Below, piece by piece: positions 6,812-6,974 of a stretch of DNA of 6,974 nucleotides. The position numbers were made by a program, and so were the translations under genes. The stretch is from an uncultured Clostridia bacterium. Its GTDB lineage: Bacteria > Bacillota > Clostridia > Lachnospirales > Lachnospiraceae. Below the pieces are notes generated by a model. The model did no database searches, was not told where the DNA came from, and saw only the letters and a program-made list of their open reading frames with translations. The stretch's first letter is position 1. Each line of letters starts with the position of its first letter. The DNA is taken from assembly GCA_947088195.1 (NCBI GenBank), contig CAMUFS010000163.1:1-6974 (forward strand), in the 5' to 3' direction.

Positions 6812-6840
6812 ATTCTATTATAGATCAAGGACAAATGCAA
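6812..6840 (-). promoter_or_regulatory. Probable sigma-A promoter of the protease gene
   Basis: On the minus strand TTGCAT (6835-6840) and TAGAAT (6812-6817) are 17 bp apart. A perfect TATAAT at 6817-6822 overlaps but has no good -35 partner. Transcription would start near 6805, giving a leader of about 67 nt that begins just before the inverted repeat at 6775-6797. The -35 box matches consensus weakly, which is compatible with regulated expression. Confidence 0.5.
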
Positions 6841-6931
6841 CCATTTTCTGTATATAATGTAACCTCCTTCCAAGAAAGATTCACTCAGCGAACTGGCCCC
6901 TTCTCAAAAAATCTCCATATACAATCAGGAA

Positions 6932-6960
6932 TTTACATTCTATAGGTTTTATGCTATAAT
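6932..6960 (+). promoter_or_regulatory. Strong divergent sigma-A promoter firing out of the window
   Basis: TTTACA (6932-6937) and TATAAT (6955-6960) are separated by exactly 17 bp, and TG at 6952-6953 makes an extended -10 (TGCTATAAT). Five of six -35 bases and all -10 bases match consensus. The promoter points right, so a plus-strand gene, divergent from the protease, should begin beyond the right edge. Confidence 0.7.
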
Positions 6961-6974
6961 ATTCGCATATCCTA

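Noticed and set aside
6851..6858. Second plus-strand TATAAT (6853-6858) as another promoter
   Set aside because: The best -35-like match (AGGACA) is 19 bp away and poor; the promoter at 6932-6960 is far better.
6816..6869. Perfect Shine-Dalgarno AAGGAGG on the minus strand (6863-6869) that could serve a leader peptide
   Set aside because: The first ATG is about 18 nt downstream, too far, and opens only eight codons (MVAFVLDL) that overlap the proposed promoter.
1..6974. Insertion sequences, CRISPR arrays, tRNA/rRNA genes or riboswitches
   Set aside because: No transposase, regularly spaced repeats, structural RNA signature or conserved riboswitch core was seen on reading both strands.

Overview
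The window reads as a piece of an anaerobic, moderately low-GC Firmicute of the Clostridia, most likely a gut or rumen Lachnospiraceae/Ruminococcaceae-type bacterium. This is an inference from the protein families (dockerin, cohesin-like, M60 peptidase), the AGGAG-type ribosome binding site and the A/T-rich intergenic DNA. No rRNA, tRNA or other taxonomic marker is present.

Layout, left to right. Positions 1-81 hold the last 26 codons of a plus-strand gene entering from the left; they resemble the late membrane helix of a ClC chloride channel/transporter. A bidirectional rho-independent terminator (about 102-144) separates it from the minus-strand genes. At 192-1430 (minus) lies a 412-residue exported protein: signal peptide, divergent cohesin-like beta-sandwich, Gly/Ser linker, long Pro/Ser/Thr/Glu stalk, one C-terminal transmembrane helix and a basic tail. 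A 97-bp gap with a strong 16-bp hairpin (1481-1517) follows. At 1528-6738 (minus) lies a 1736-residue secreted multidomain M60 (enhancin/mucin-protease type) zinc metallopeptidase with an N-terminal dockerin, two fibronectin III domains, two or three galactose-binding-like modules and an unassigned C-terminal domain. The right end (6739-6974) is a regulatory region between divergent genes: a minus-strand promoter, operator-like repeats and RBS for the protease, and a strong plus-strand promoter firing out of the window.

How it may work: the protease is transcribed first and the anchor protein second. The dockerin on the protease and the cohesin-like domain on the membrane-anchored neighbour suggest a two-component surface system, in which a glycoprotein (mucin)-cleaving protease docks on a stalked cell-surface receptor, like a minimal cellulosome for host glycoproteins. 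The catalytic motif, the dockerin calcium loops and the membrane anchor are visible directly. The cohesin identity and the pairing are inferences.
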